In this document: positions 33,135-45,718 of the stretch, in pieces
Position numbering within the stretch: position 1 is the stretch's first letter
How the letters are laid out: every line of letters begins with the position of its first letter
Assembly: GCA_910574455.1 (NCBI GenBank)
Contig: CAJSYZ010000012.1
Coordinates: 1,233,317 to 1,297,316, forward strand
DNA: 64,000 nt
Source of the DNA: Trichaptum fuscoviolaceum
Lineage: Eukaryota; Basidiomycota; Agaricomycetes; Hymenochaetales; Trichaptaceae
Direction: 5' to 3'
Program-made: the position numbers and the translations under genes
Notes under the pieces: generated by a model
Told to the model about the DNA's origin: nothing
The model's input: only the letters and a program-made list of their open reading frames with translations
Database searches by the model: none

Positions 33135-36100
33135 TGGCGCCCAAAGATATGCCGGTGTATCATACTGGGTTGAAGGACGATTTACTCTTATACCTTAGAG
33201 CACGTAGTCTCTTGGGATATTCATACATGTGCTGACTATTCATCAGTCATTTGCTCCTACAAGTGAGCGAAAAGAAGCTAGAGAACGTGCATTCCATCGA
33301 CTACAGAAGACAATCCGTGGGCTGGGAGGGGGATATGATTTGATAGATATAAGCGTTGAATCAATAAAGGGTAGACAACCCGCGTGGAACTCGCCTTTGG
33401 AATGCTACATCTCGGTGCATGAGCAAGCTCTCGCCAATAGCTCTCTTGTATTGATCTTTGATCCCAGGATGACTCCAATCCAGAGGGCATTCCGCCTACT
33501 TACGGAAACGAGGCCTTACCAGTGGTATATGATGCTGCGTAAGTCCGTAGAGCATGCAGGCACAATCGACAGCTCATTCTTACCAGCTCCTTGGCGCAGC
33601 GACTCGAGTTAGAATCGTATAAGGGCACCATCACAGACTGCAAACCTGACTGCAAAGGGTACAAGCAAGGCCAGATACCTGTCGTACCTCCGGAGACCAT
33701 GGCCTGGGGTACACCATTCAAGCCATTTAATACGCTATATCCTGTCATGCCACCAGTACTGCGGATACAGCCTAGAGATGAAGATGAGCCTTATATTCAT
33801 CTGCACCCCGCGCATCCTAGCCACGCTTTGCGATGGGCATTCCTGAAGGACAGAGCCCAGAAGTGCATAGACTTCGGGATTCTGACAGCGTTCCTTTGGC
33901 AATGGACACAGTCATGGAATCTTTCGCACTTCTCGCAGACTACTTGCGCACTTCTAGTACTTAACTTTCTGCAGGTGCGGTGCCATGAATCCTACCTTGT
34001 CTTTGGGCTGACTGTGTCACAGCGGAAATACGGCGCTTCGTTCAGCGAAAGTTCACACCCTTCGAGCAGCTTGTGGATAAGTCTTGAGTCAAATACAAAA
34101 CGTGATTACTATCGAATTGATGTTCCAGATGCCACCTTGAGTCCTGGCCGTGTCGAGAACAAAACTGTTGTTCTGCTATGCCAACTTCTTGAGTAAGCGA
34201 TCTTCTAATCGCTCGACTATTTTGCAGCGAACTTATGCGATCAACAGATTCTACACAAACCGTGATCCAATCGTCCATGTCCGGTCAGCAGACAAAATCG
34301 CGCGACAGATTAAGTACTCGTGGCATTCAAATGATTTGAACGAACAAGATGTCATGTCTCAACTGGTGCACTTCACAGACCAGTGCAAGAAAGAAGGAAC
34401 TATCATCAACCTCGGTGTTAACCTGCAACCACTGTTCTGGAAGTATCAGCCGCTAATAACCGTTGACCCGATTCTTCCTTGCGATGTATGTCAATACTTT
34501 GCTGAGCGTTATGGCACATGATACTGACGATCTGTTGGCCTAATAGAATGTCTCACATCTAGTAACGAAGCATGCCACTCAATACTTCTATCAACTCTGT
34601 CAAACGAGCTCTCATAATTTACAGCGTGGTCATCCTCTGGCTGGTATTCTGGGTTCACTGTCGCCTCTCAAATCCGTTGGGCAGTCGCATAAAGACATGC
34701 TTACCCTCCAGATTAGCACTAGTGCTAACGTGCAATCATCCCGTACATCTGAAGAGTTGTTTCAAGTGAGTTCCTCCTGCTGAGTTATAAATCTTTCTTC
34801 TCAACTTTCGGCAGAGAAGTCGCATTCCTCCCGCGGTTATCGAAGCCAGATCCGTGGTCATTTCCCGCATTCAAAGCTTGATACAAGAGCGATATGGGAA
34901 GAATTACACTGTCGAGTGCTTTGGTAGTACTCAGTACGGCGCCGATTCGCCAGATAGCGACCTGGATTTGGTCGTTGTGGTAAGCCAGCCACGCTGCTCA
35001 TATATATAATGTCCAATGGATTAAACAACATAACTTCAGGATCACGAAAGGATGAACGGCTTTGCACCAAACGTTAACCTGAAAACATTACCTGGTAAAC
35101 ATAAGAAACTGCTGCTCAAAGTTACTTTGGAACTTATGCCTCTTTATTATCAGCAATTTACAATATGAAGTAGGCTCCACGAGCTATTTAAGATGCGCGC
35201 CAAATCTAATTACGATCTCAGAAACCTGGGAGACACGTTGCGCAAAGAATTCAAGATCCTTAACGTCATCACTAAGGCGACAGTGCCAATCAGTGAGTTT
35301 AAACTCGCTGATACATATCGTGATATCTGTTTGATCTTCCATGGCAGTAAAATTAAGAGACCAAAAAGGCCGCATACGCTGCGACATCAACGTGAACGAT
35401 CAAATGGGTGTTTATAACACGTTGTTGATTGCTCGTTATTGCAAGCTATCGCCTCTTCTAAGGCCCTTATTGCTAGCTGTGAAGAAATGGGCAAAATCGT
35501 TCGGACTGAATAACCCGTCAGGGGAACAAGGACCAACGACTTTTAGCAGCTATTCTTTGACATTGATGTCCATCGGGTTCTTGCAGGTGAGCATGAGTAT
35601 GCTCGTTTCCTTCCTGAACATTTCTCAACCTGAAGAATTTAGTCCAGGGGATTGCTTCCGAACCTGCAAGAAAGTTTAGCGCCCCTCAAAGAGACCGAAG
35701 GCTTCTGGTTGCGATCAAAGACAGGAGATCGCGTTTGTTGTGACCATCGCTTTAATACATCGGTGAACTGGACATCACCGGTGAACCAGTCCGAGATTTC
35801 ACAACGCGATGCACTCCTCGCGTGGTTTGTGTAAGTCTTATTAGTGTCATATTGCAAAGAATTTCGATTAACTAGAGGCCCAAACAAAAGTTATTGGGGA
35901 CGTGAGCATAATTACGCCCATAATCTCATGAGCATCCGCGACGGCGGGTTATTACCCAGAGCTCAAGCGCCACCTACGAGGAAGAGACAAAGGACAAAGC
36001 GGGAGAAGAAGGACAAACAGTCGCATCCTATTAGAGATGATGTCACAGGGCAAATGATAGGACGATCAGGCATCACTGACCGCGATATCAATGTCTCAGA

Positions 36101-36992
36101 CGCATCCGTAGATATTGATGAAATAAACATCGAAGATAACAAGGAAAATCCCGCCGAACAGATGCAATCGTTGACGCTGGAGGGTACTGCAGAATATGAG
36201 GAGAGCGCTAACGTGGATAAGGTGGCGGAGGCGATTGCACTGACTAATGAGCAGGTAGACGAGGCAGCGCTGGAAGAATCTGAGGAAGTTGACCTACAAA
36301 ATGGACGTGAGCCCAGGACTTGGTTACGGAAAGCTCTCGTTGTTGCCGATCCGTTCGTTGTTGCCAAGGTGAGTCTACATGACAATAATCACTTACGAGC
36401 AGTCTAATCTTACATTTGTATGTGCTAGAATTGTACCGGTGCCATACTTCCGTCTCTCATCGACCGATTCAAAGCAGAATGCCAACGAGCTGCTTGGCTT
36501 CTTGAACAAGGAAGCTCATTTGACCAGCTGTTGGGTAACGGCAAACTATACGATAAAGGTCCTACTGCTAAGGCGAAGAAGCCCAATACGCAGGCTCCAT
36601 CGAAGAAAGAATCAGCTAAGAAGCCGAAAACGGCCAACAAGGCGACTGCACCGACTGACAAGAAGGGCAAAGGGAAACAAATCTCCGTATCTAATCAACA
36701 GGAGGGAGCTCGATCTATCTCAAATGCTATTCCATCAGCATCTCGACCTCCAGGCGTAGGAGCTAGGGAAGGGGCAAGTGGAAGGCCCAAGCAGCGCAAG
36801 GGACCTGAAACCCCTGGTACTACTGTCAGAGCTACAGGTAATGCAGAAAACATGAGAGCCGTGAAATATCGGAGAACGCGCGAAGGAGGCGAAGGGAGTG
36901 ATAACACGAAGCAGTCACAAAGACGAACGCAAGGCCAAAGTAATCTAGACGTCAACTCCCGGGCCAAGGAAGCAACACAAGTTGCGGCATGA
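33135..36992 (+). CDS. Cid1/Trf-like nucleotidyltransferase (non-canonical poly(A)/poly(U) polymerase)
   Basis: The proposed start is MAPKDMP, joined by an intron to SFAPTSERKEARERAFHR. The first half (33,230-34,200) contains a helical segment (LLVLNFLQVR) like the PAP/OAS1 substrate-binding domain, but its metal-binding residues are not evident. A second, complete unit follows: the catalytic motif FGSTQYGADSPDSDLDLVVV (G-S ... D-x-D) at about 34,915, the third Asp in RCDINVND (about 35,380), and the PAP/OAS1 region LRPLLLAVKKWAKSFGLNNP with TTFSSYSLTLMSIGFLQ (to 35,587). The tail has the conserved ADPFVVAK/NCTGAILPSLIDRF exon junction (36,360/36,428), then a Lys-rich disordered end. It would add untemplated nucleotides to RNA. 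At least eight introns; some borders are uncertain. Confidence 0.75.
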
Positions 36993-37295
36993 TGCATTGA
37001 TGATGTACACTACAGTACTGTAACTATCACAACTATGTATGTTCTGTACTTATTGTCTCCGTAGCTCTTAGCGATGAAAATTAGAATCTAGTTCTCTTTT
37101 TCTTCACACCATTTATGACACGTACAGGTAAGAAGAAGAAAGGAGCTCATAATCAAGGAAACACAACACGATGGCAGATTCTCGAACATTGCCGTCAACT
37201 TCACAATTGACACCCAAGCGCGCAATATGGCCTGCAGAAAACATGCACCCAAGATCTACAAGCACGCCTCCGCATCGTCTCCAAAGTAACTTACC

Positions 37296-38636
37296 TTACT
37301 GCACAGGCCAGGATTCGCTGCGAACATTCTTGATCCAAGTGGCATCGGCGTCAGGGTACTATAACGAAGAAGTTAATTGAATACTTCATAGATTTAAGTA
37401 TTGAATACTCACTTCCCACACCATAGCTCCTGCACTCCAGTTCTTGGCCTTGGCGTCCTTAAGGCAGCCTGCAAGCGTAGTTGTATCCATCAATCCGTTA
37501 GTTGCGTCCTTAGCGGCAGCTGGCTTTCCGATGACAAGTTTGTTCATGGGGACACCCGAGGACGCTATCTCAAAAACTGATGTCTTGGGCCAGGTACTAG
37601 ACGATTGGGTTAGTAAGCCAGCACAAGTCGTGTATTCCTGCGTGCCCTCTGGAGGAATGCTAGTTAGTTTGCGGTCCGTTTACAAATGCAAATCTTTAGG
37701 CTACTTACGGTTGTAGAATTGAATGTTGTACTAATTTAGAGAGGTCAGTTTTCTTGTATCGACTGGGCCTGTTAATGGACTAACCCAGTCAATCATGCTA
37801 CCGACATCTTTGTCGACTTTGAGGTAGCCACCGCCTCCCCACTTCTGGGGAGAGAACCTACAAAAATATGAGAAGAGGAAACATGAGCATTCGCTATTTC
37901 ACGAACCAAGGCGCAAGTGCTGATAATGGAATAGTCAGCGTTCTCGTCTTCTACGAAGTACAAATTCACTTACGAGCGTGGGTCAGTATATACTGGCCTT
38001 GCGGCAGCTGACTTCGGAGAGTCTTCGTAAAAGTTTCGAGCCAAGCCTCTGCCTTTCCATTGCCAGCATTCATAGCTGCAAGATCTTCATAATCGACGTC
38101 AATACCGTCCAAGCCATATTGCTTTACCCAGGCTGCCATCTTATTTGCGGTATCTGCAGCATCCGCGTTAGACGTCGTAGGTGTCTCAGTGGCACCGAAT
38201 GCCGAAACAACGAGCTTTATTCCCGCAGCGTTGTACTGAGATTTAATTTTCTGTCGGGTTGCATTGTCCAGCTGCTGCCATCCCAAAGCTTGGTCTGCTG
38301 CGCCCGAAGAGAGCAGGAAGGACAGAGCGCTACGAACTGGTCACCTAGGCATCACAAGAAGAAGCAGAACAAGACTTACAAGACATTATATCCTTCAATC
38401 TTGTCAACGGGAGGGGCAGCGCCCGACACGAATGCGTCGCTATAGATAACAAAGTGAGGTCCTGATCCTGCTCCGCCTTGGGAGGTACTATTAGATGAAG
38501 TCCCGTTAGTTGAAGAACTGTTGGTGGATGTACTATTAATGTTAGTTGTATTAGAAGGGAGTGTTGGGCATGCGGTGCTCAATGATACGAGCGTTGTTAA
38601 AAGAACTGTGAAAGAAGAGAGAGCTTTCGAGAACAT
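37296..38636 (-). CDS. GH18 chitinase, secreted
   Basis: It starts MFSKALSSFTVLLTTLVSL, a good signal peptide ending near TAC. A short Asn/Ser/Thr-rich linker follows, then the GH18 barrel entering with PHFVIYSDAFVSG. The catalytic signature DGIDVDYED (about 38,100) carries the proton-donor Glu. Later exons read SPQKWGGGGYLKVDKDVGSM, NIQFYN, VPMNKLVIGKPAAAKDA and WEYPDADATWIKNVRS, ending WPVQ-stop. At least six exons with GT-AG introns (e.g. GTAAGT at 38,380 and 37,970) can be followed in frame. The size, about 350 residues, and single domain fit secreted fungal GH18 enzymes cleaving chitin in wall turnover or nutrient use. It is transcribed away from V-ATPase subunit E. Confidence 0.85.
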
Positions 38637-38939
38637 GGATAAAGAATGAAGTTGCTGAAGAGCGCTTGGATTACTAGCAGACTTGAGACGAGTGTTTAGT
38701 TTGTAGAATAGCTACGTTCTTTTGAGACCTTCTTATACACACTCCAAGGGCGACCTTGAGAGCAATCATTGTGCGAGTGTTCTGAGTATTGCATATGGTG
38801 TAGATAGCATGCAACAATGCGCCGCACGCCTAGGATAGCACTGCAGTCATGAATTCATATCTGCAGGCCGAAATTAGGAAGTACCATCATATTGGTTTGA
38901 CTGAGAGAACTAGAAAGGAAGCAGCAAGATCAGACGAAA

Positions 38940-39572
38940 GAGATCAGACAGTCATATATTGCGGTGATTTTGCACTAAGGCAAGGTTGTATATCGAAGCT
39001 GTAGATACTTTAAGCGTTACTGCACTAGCCATTCCCGGATAAAAATAGCACCGAGCAAAGCAATTGTTATAGCTTTGCATCTCCAGAAGCATTGAGGACC
39101 GGGTAGCATTCCATGGATAAGATGTTTGTGGGATCAACGGCGAATTTGCAAAAATCGATGATATGGAAGCTTGCATGACCGTTAGTGTTTCAGCTCTCGA
39201 GGACGCAAAGCGGGTATGCAACGAATGTCGCTAGTATTCGTATCAGACGTACGCATGTAGTTTCAAGTGATTACTACTTGCCAATGCTTTAAACAATCGT
39301 TTACGGTGTTCAAGTACTTGTAGTAGCAGTGGCATTATTGCATCCAAGTCATTAAGACTGGTCAGTCCTATGTCGAAATCATGGTCTTCAGAAGACCTAA
39401 CGCGGTGACAGAGATGGCGGTATAATCCATCAGAAGCAGAATCCCAGTAGCTAACAATACACAGACGCGTTGATTGCAAGAGAAAGTGCATTGGATGAAA
39501 AGAAAGCCATAGTGGAAGTTCAAGTTCAACCTGCACTTGACTCAACGGAAGCGCGCTAAACATCTGCATCAT
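38940..39572 (-). CDS. Uncharacterised small protein, possibly two exons
   Basis: A minus-strand frame from MMQMFSALPLSQVQVE stays open for 109 codons, with a leucine-rich stretch SLNDLDAIMPLLLQVLEHRK. A donor-like GTACGT near 39,255 and a further frame (ASISSIFANSPLIPQTSYPW, about 39,180) could be its second exon. It starts about 110 bp from the divergent V-ATPase gene, so a shared promoter is possible. I recognise no family; it may not be a gene. Confidence 0.3.
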
Positions 39573-39681
39573 GATTACATAACTAGTAGTACTCTTCGGT
39601 CATGAGGGTCCATGGCTGAAATGACATTCTCCTCTACTCCTGAACCCCTTTGTACAATTGCTTCTCGAACATCAGGACAAG

Positions 39682-40726
39682 ATGTCTACAAGACCTATGA
39701 ATGATGAGGAAGTGCTCAGCGAGATGAACAAGATGGTATAGCATTTATCGGGAATGCAGAGCTCATCGAAAGCTAATGGTTCAAGTGGAATAGGTAGCGT
39801 TCATCAAGCAGGAAGCCATGGAGAAAGCGCGCGAGATCAGGGTAAAAGCAGACGAGGAGTTCGCTATAGAGAAGGTATGTGTTTATCTGAAAGTGCTCTA
39901 ATTCACTGCTTAACACTATTCTCCGTGAGTAGGCGAAGCTCGTGAAACAAGAACAGACTGCCATTGATTCGCAATACGAGAAGCGGCGCAAGCAAGCAGA
40001 AATTGCCCAGAAGATGTGAGTAGTAAGATAAGCCTTACAGTGGTTGATTGCTGATTCAACGAATCATGTCGACGACTGGTTCATTAGTGCACAGTCTACC
40101 CAAACGAACAAGTCACGGTTAAAGCTGCTTCAACGCCGCGAGGAACATATTCAGGATCTATTCGACACGACTCGTGAACAAATATCTGAAATTGCAAAGG
40201 ATGAGGGTCGCTATTCGCAACTGCTTGAAGGCTTTATTCTGCAGGTTCGCAGTTATACAGCCGCCACTGCGCACGCCACAACTGACGCGTCTTCATTGTT
40301 CAGGGCCTATTGCAGCTCATGGAGGCGAATGTTACTGTGGTCGCACGCTCAAAGGACACAAGCATCATACAGAAAGCATCCGAAGGTGCGAAGGGCCAAT
40401 ATAAAGAGATTAGCGGACGAGATGTCAATATCTCTGTTTCTGGGGAGTTGTCTGACACCATGTACGTCCTATCTAAATGACTTATGTTAGTTCATGTCAA
40501 TGACCTGCTACACCAGTGCGGGTGGCATAACAATTCAGTCTGGGGACAGGAGGATAACGATTAACAACACTCTGGATGAGCGGCTGAGATTACTAGAGAG
40601 CAGTGTACGTTTATTTAGATCCTTGTTAGCGAATGGCAGTATCTGACCTTTATCGACCTTCAGATGTTACCAGAAATCCGTAATGACTTATTCGGTGTAA
40701 ATGAGAACCGCAAATTCACCACGTAG
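39682..40726 (+). CDS. vma4: V-type H+-ATPase subunit E
   Basis: Seven exons: 39,682-39,735; 39,794-39,874; 39,933-40,015; 40,088-40,244; 40,304-40,461; 40,517-40,604; 40,664-40,726. They total 684 nt, giving 227 residues, the normal size of this subunit. The start MSTRPMNDEEVLSEMNKM and VAFIKQEAMEKAREIRVKAD are the conserved N-terminal helix. LLQRREEHIQDLFD, GRYSQLLEGFILQ and NTLDERLRLLESSMLPEIR are the C-terminal head. Subunit E with G forms the peripheral stalks that hold the V1 catalytic ring against the vacuolar membrane sector. All key blocks are present, so it should be functional. Each intron is 50-75 nt with GT-AG ends. Confidence 0.97.
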
Positions 40727-40942
40727 AGGTTAAGGTGCTAACATTTTTCTGTCACTTGTACATCTCTCCATGCATGCTGGTACTGTTAACTACGCAAAAT
40801 AATACGGACTTAAATTCAAGATACAACAATTTCAGTACTGCATACATATTCGAGAGGACTGACCATAAGACCCCAGCACAACATCAAACCAAAGGACCGC
40901 AATCGAAAGGGGTATATACATTTATTTTTGGGATGCAGCATC

Positions 40943-41589
40943 TTAAATGCGGATACTCCGATCCGTGACAAAGAAACTGGAAGATCGCTCGTGGAACGCA
41001 TCGCGGGAGATATTTTCATTATCGCGGATGCGTGCGGCGTTGTAAGGGAAATAGCGCGAGAGTGCCGTGCTCCAAATATGCTTGTTTCCGGCATTAGACT
41101 CACGGAGAACAAACCGTAATGTGAACAGCCCCGTGAGGATAACTACATGGACTTTAGCCTCACACCAAGAGGTGAGGAAAGAACAACTTACGAATAACCC
41201 ATTCAACCCAGACGAAGGCCTTAAGCGCTTGCAGATCGCGACACCAACCGCGCTCGTCGGCATACTCAACTGGGATATTGCCACATGCAAGCGGGACGTA
41301 GCGCCAACGCGAAGTCGAGAAAGCGTTGAAGGCTGCGGCGCATACAGTAAGCATCCAGCGCTTCAATGTGGGCTCTCAGACTTACCCAGCCAGAAGATAG
41401 AAAGCACAGTCAGAAACCCGATTTCGAATGGCGGCCTGGCTGTAAATGGGTTGTAGATATAGAAGTCGAGAAGCAGACTATATAAGCTATGAGCGTTTAG
41501 TAAGTCAGTTGCGAAGAGACAGGGACGAACATGATAGTGAGCAAAATCAATGTCGTGATAGAAAGGCCCAGAGGGAAAAGGTCTGCCAT
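40943..41589 (-). CDS. MARVEL-like four-helix membrane protein
   Basis: It starts MADLFPLGLSITTLILL. An intron (with branch site TACTAAAC just before its CATAG acceptor) joins to LYSLLLDFYIYNPF. Then IGFLTVLSIFWL, an intron, AFNAFSTSRWRYVPLACG, ERGWCRDLQALKAFVWVEWV, an intron, and LTGLFTLRFVLRESNAGN, ending in a short cytosolic tail. Three to four hydrophobic segments over about 170 residues, the cysteine-bearing loop (ACGNIPVEYADERGWC) and the phrase LKAFVWVEW resemble MARVEL-domain proteins of basidiomycetes. The function is unknown; the family sits in plasma or vesicle membranes. The assignment is by shape and remembered likeness only. Confidence 0.55.
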
Positions 41590-43660
41590 GACTAGAATCA
41601 ACAGTCAGAAGGAGTTGTTTACAAACTTTTGTAGAGTAAGAGGATCAAGCCTCTTGTGCATTTGAAGAACTCACAGAAAAATTCTTGGAATTGGTTCACC
41701 CTAGCTGAGAGTGCGAGTACGACAATATTTACAACATACAGGAATGCTTCATTTCAAGTCGCAATTAATATTTATGAACAACCAGTTGAGTTCTTCGGAT
41801 ACACACCGTATGCCTTCAACCGCATCTTCCCCACATTCGAGTACTCGTGTGTGGCCATTTCGTACACAAGAATTCTTCAAACAGGGCTTCAGGGAAAAGT
41901 GGCCGGTGTCTCGTACTGAATCCGATAGCTTCGAGTTTCCAAAGATTTACAAAGAAAGTGGAGTTGAAAAGAGTGTTGGTGTTGTAAAGTACAAAAGTAA
42001 GAGAGCTTGCTGGCGCCAGGCCGAGCTCTGAAAGCTTTTTGTTACCACTTTGTCGTCGTCGTCAACGATGAGGACGACCATCACTTGTCACTGGTTGCAT
42101 CACGGAATCGCGCACGAGATTATGAATTGCTTATGACCTCATAAGTATCGATAATTGCCTTATTAAGTGTTACCATTCCTTAAATGTATGATAGCCAAAG
42201 AATAATAGATATGCATATGTGATACATGTTGTTAATAATTACTTTAGCACTGCAAGCAGATGGTAGAGAAACTATAATAATGTCGCATTAACTACCATTT
42301 ACGGACAGAAAGTCGGACATGATTAAGCAAACTTACCATAGGTCATAATGAAGTACAATTTCTTGATAATAATTACCGGTTCGGTAGTTACAGAGACACC
42401 GGTAAACCGTCTTTGCCCCACCATGACCCCGGAGCAATGTCTGCGTCATAGCCTGAGTAGTATGCGCGTGCGTCGTCGGAGACTGAATATTCAGATGTGG
42501 TTGTTTGGAGAAAATTTCGCTAAGTCCCCATTTTCGTCGCTTTGCCTCCCACCACTGGCACGCCACGGCGCAAACACTTCGCGTGTCTGTCGTCTGAACT
42601 CTGTCGTCGACATCTTCGACACCGTCCTCAACAACGGCCAAGTCGCCGCCCGACAATGGATGACTTCTTCGCAGTCCCGTCCTTGCTCTGCCGTCGACTT
42701 CCACGACGATGACAACATTGACCAGTTTCCCAAAGCCATTGCCGGAAGATTCATCTCCACCGACCGTCCGTCACGCAAGACTCACCCTTGCCCCTTCAAC
42801 GCTGATAGCTAGCATCTCTTGTACTGTTGTTGGAGCTGATAGCAAAGGGCCATTTTAGCCGTTCTCGTCACCAGCAACGCCTCTCTCGCACTTGACCTTG
42901 AGCTCAATGTCCCCTCGTCTACCTCTCAGCGTGGCTGCATCTACATCGAAGTTGATGGTGCTTACGCATGACTTCACCGTGTTACAGCCGTGACATTGCA
43001 TCAATTTCCCAAATTTACTAGTTTGTGGCTGACAGGAGTGGACCGACGGCACTATCTATCTCACTCCAACTTGCTGCCATTGCTGTCGCCTGTCTTGCAA
43101 CATGCTGGAATGTACTTGATTCTTGCTTGCTTGGCTATGCTACTACGAAGATGACAGTGCTGTATGATCTACTGAAGTGGGTTGTTGTCTCTTGCTTCTG
43201 GGTGGGTGTCTGCTGCTCATCATCATAATGCTCAGCCGAACAGCTGGACGACGCAGTCTAGCTTGACTACCCGGTGATGCCCGTAGTAACCCGCATATAT
43301 ATAGTATTCTTTGTATATATAGAAATTGAAATTATAATTTATTACTATTGTCCTATTTTTGCGTGAACTGTAAAAGGCATCCAGGAGTACCCGGGGACCT
43401 GGTACTAAATGCAAAGGTGATACATATTGGGACGAAGCATTGCAATGTTACGGTAAGGTGTCATAATAACTTGTAATTATCTGAGTGCTTGTAATAATGA
43501 GAAATGTTATAATAGATTATGAGACTATTATGTCTACACGATAATATTTAATCATGCGACGGCAAGAAGTGCATAATTACAGTGATACATTACCATGTAT
43601 TATGAAGAATTATATACCACGGCCACCTCATGGTCGTTAGGCTACCATCTCTAACCTATT
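41590..43660. other. Region without a supported gene
   Basis: AT-rich stretches alternate with a moderately GC block. A plus-strand frame (42,348-42,812, 154 codons) starts with a hydrophobic segment and includes VVDIFDTVLNNGQVAARQW, but shows no known domain. It may be a decayed gene. A small plus-strand frame at 43,025-43,228 is hydrophobic and also unsupported. Nothing else is seen. Confidence 0.35.
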
Positions 43661-45700
43661 TTCGTGATGTGTACGTTACGTAAGCGCACGTTTAACACTG
43701 CCAACCAGGCGCGGCTTCGCGGCGTTGAGTCAAGTTCGCCTCTTTATTACTTACCCTCGTCGTTTCTTACTGCACAGTGCAGTCGTACGCCTTCTGTATC
43801 ACTGACGCTTCGTCTCTCAGAATGCTTGGTATGCTCGAATTATCTAGCCGACCACCACGAAGAAGACTTGAATCTTGAAGCCTGAAGACATTTGCTTACC
43901 ATCCGGATGTTTGAAAAAGCTATAAACTTGTATCTTTTTCCAGCAAATTGAATTCTTTCGAATGGAAAGCTTGTCTCTTCCTTGGATAATGATCGTACTA
44001 CTCGATATGATTTGTGTGCTCGAGAAGTAGCCAAGTCTTCATCGTGAGCACTAATCCTTTTGCATCTCCATGATCCGACGATCAATTCAACACGAACGGA
44101 ATGGTCCCAGGAATCCCGCTTGAATTTTATAATTGACGTCCTGAGTTATCAAAAGCTTTCATTATCTCCTTGACATTCGTGAGTGTACATATGTCCTGGT
44201 ATGTCCGTGGTCCACATGTTTCACACAATTCTCTCTCCCGCCTATCCGTCTTCGTATCCTTAGACCTTTATCGCAAGTTTATCTTGACGTGTCGTACCTG
44301 TACTCTGGAGCCGTTTGTGTTCCTCAATGCGACCATATCGGACAGGCGTAAACCAGTAAAGGATAAAGCGCAATTTGGTATGCCTTTTTATTTGTCCCAT
44401 GAATGTATACTGATGAGTATCATTAATCCGGAGACTATCTAGTATCTTCTTGTCGTACTCAACTTGACTTAATTTGATTGAGCTTAGCTATCCCGAAGAC
44501 TGCTCTCTCATCGAATTGGCGACAGATGAAGATTCAGGAAGGCTATGCAGGGCTCATCGGCGCCCGGTACATGACGCCTCTCTTTATCCGGCCGATACTT
44601 CAGCGTAGTTACCGTTAAATCCGGCCGGTTTCAGCTTATGTTCCTCAATTTACAATCTTCGTCACTTGAAGTCTAATTCCTCAAGTTCATGAATCAATAT
44701 GACAAACAACATCACGGTGTTTAGCTAGCCAACGTTATTGCAGAAGTCCCGATGCACATGCGCATATACAGAAAGCTGTGAAATGGTGTTTATTATCGAG
44801 AAGATGGTTAGTTCGAAAATTTAGTGTTTGAACTTCTTTCACAATCTTGTTGTAGCTCTCGGACTCGCATTCACTATCGCCATTGATTCATAGAGTGAAA
44901 GTCATGACAGACTAGTACCTTTTCTCTCCTCAGGGATCAAAGATCGACCTCATCAACGTCAACAGGGTGGACAGATTGGCACCGAAGTCGAGGCGTGATC
45001 TCGATATCGTACCGCTCGGAGCCGATCATCGGAGCCGGTACCTGGTAGAGTTCCTGTGCTTTCTGCGCACTTTTACCGTTTCCCTTCTATCCTGCGACAC
45101 AGAATACGAGCAGCGTTGAAGTGGAGCCACACATCTGACCTCGAAGATAAGAGTGAGGATTGAAGGTGAGTGCATACGTTGTCGACTGGGTGGTCATCGC
45201 TTACACCAAAAGCCCATGTGGCATGTACTACAGTACCACGCAGATGTTTCCGGACAGGTTTAGTCAAGACCGGGGGCATGCTCGGATCAGTTGTTGCATA
45301 CAACGGCTATCAGGTCTGCATGTGTCTGCATGCTATCTTGATTCCGAGGGGTACCTCTCTACCAATAAAGCAGTTTATGGTGTGGGCTCTACTCTCCAGA
45401 CCCTAAAGTCCATACATACGCACCTCTACACACCGATAATCTGGCCGACAGGTTGCCCTGACTAACTAGTAAAATGTGTGATACATCGCCACCCGAGGGT
45501 CTGCGAATGGCGTGCTACCGGCTAAGCCGAGCGTTACGGCCGGACACTGTCTCGGAATGAACTAACAGACTTAGCGCGATCATGAACAACCTTATGCTTA
45601 TCATGGGCCCTTTCTATGGCCGCAAGTCAATATTTAGATCGTCCATAAGACAAATTTAATACTGGGTTACCTCCCGTCCTGGCCACCACCCTTGCTTCAC
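43661..45700. other. Degenerate region, no supported gene
   Basis: There are short open frames on both strands (for example minus 44,085-43,840, reading RVVRSLSKEETSFPFERIQF). None is longer than about 100 codons and none is recognisable. Scattered GT-AG pairs hint at an old multi-exon gene that has decayed. Confidence 0.35.
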
Positions 45701-45718
45701 CAGCGCCCGGTGCGCAAC

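Noticed and set aside
42348..42812. 154-codon plus-strand gene
   Set aside because: No domain, and isolated in a degenerate region; noted only within a no-gene stretch.
45480..45560. tRNA-like sequence on the minus strand
   Set aside because: Only a loose likeness to box A and a T-arm; no cloverleaf can be drawn.
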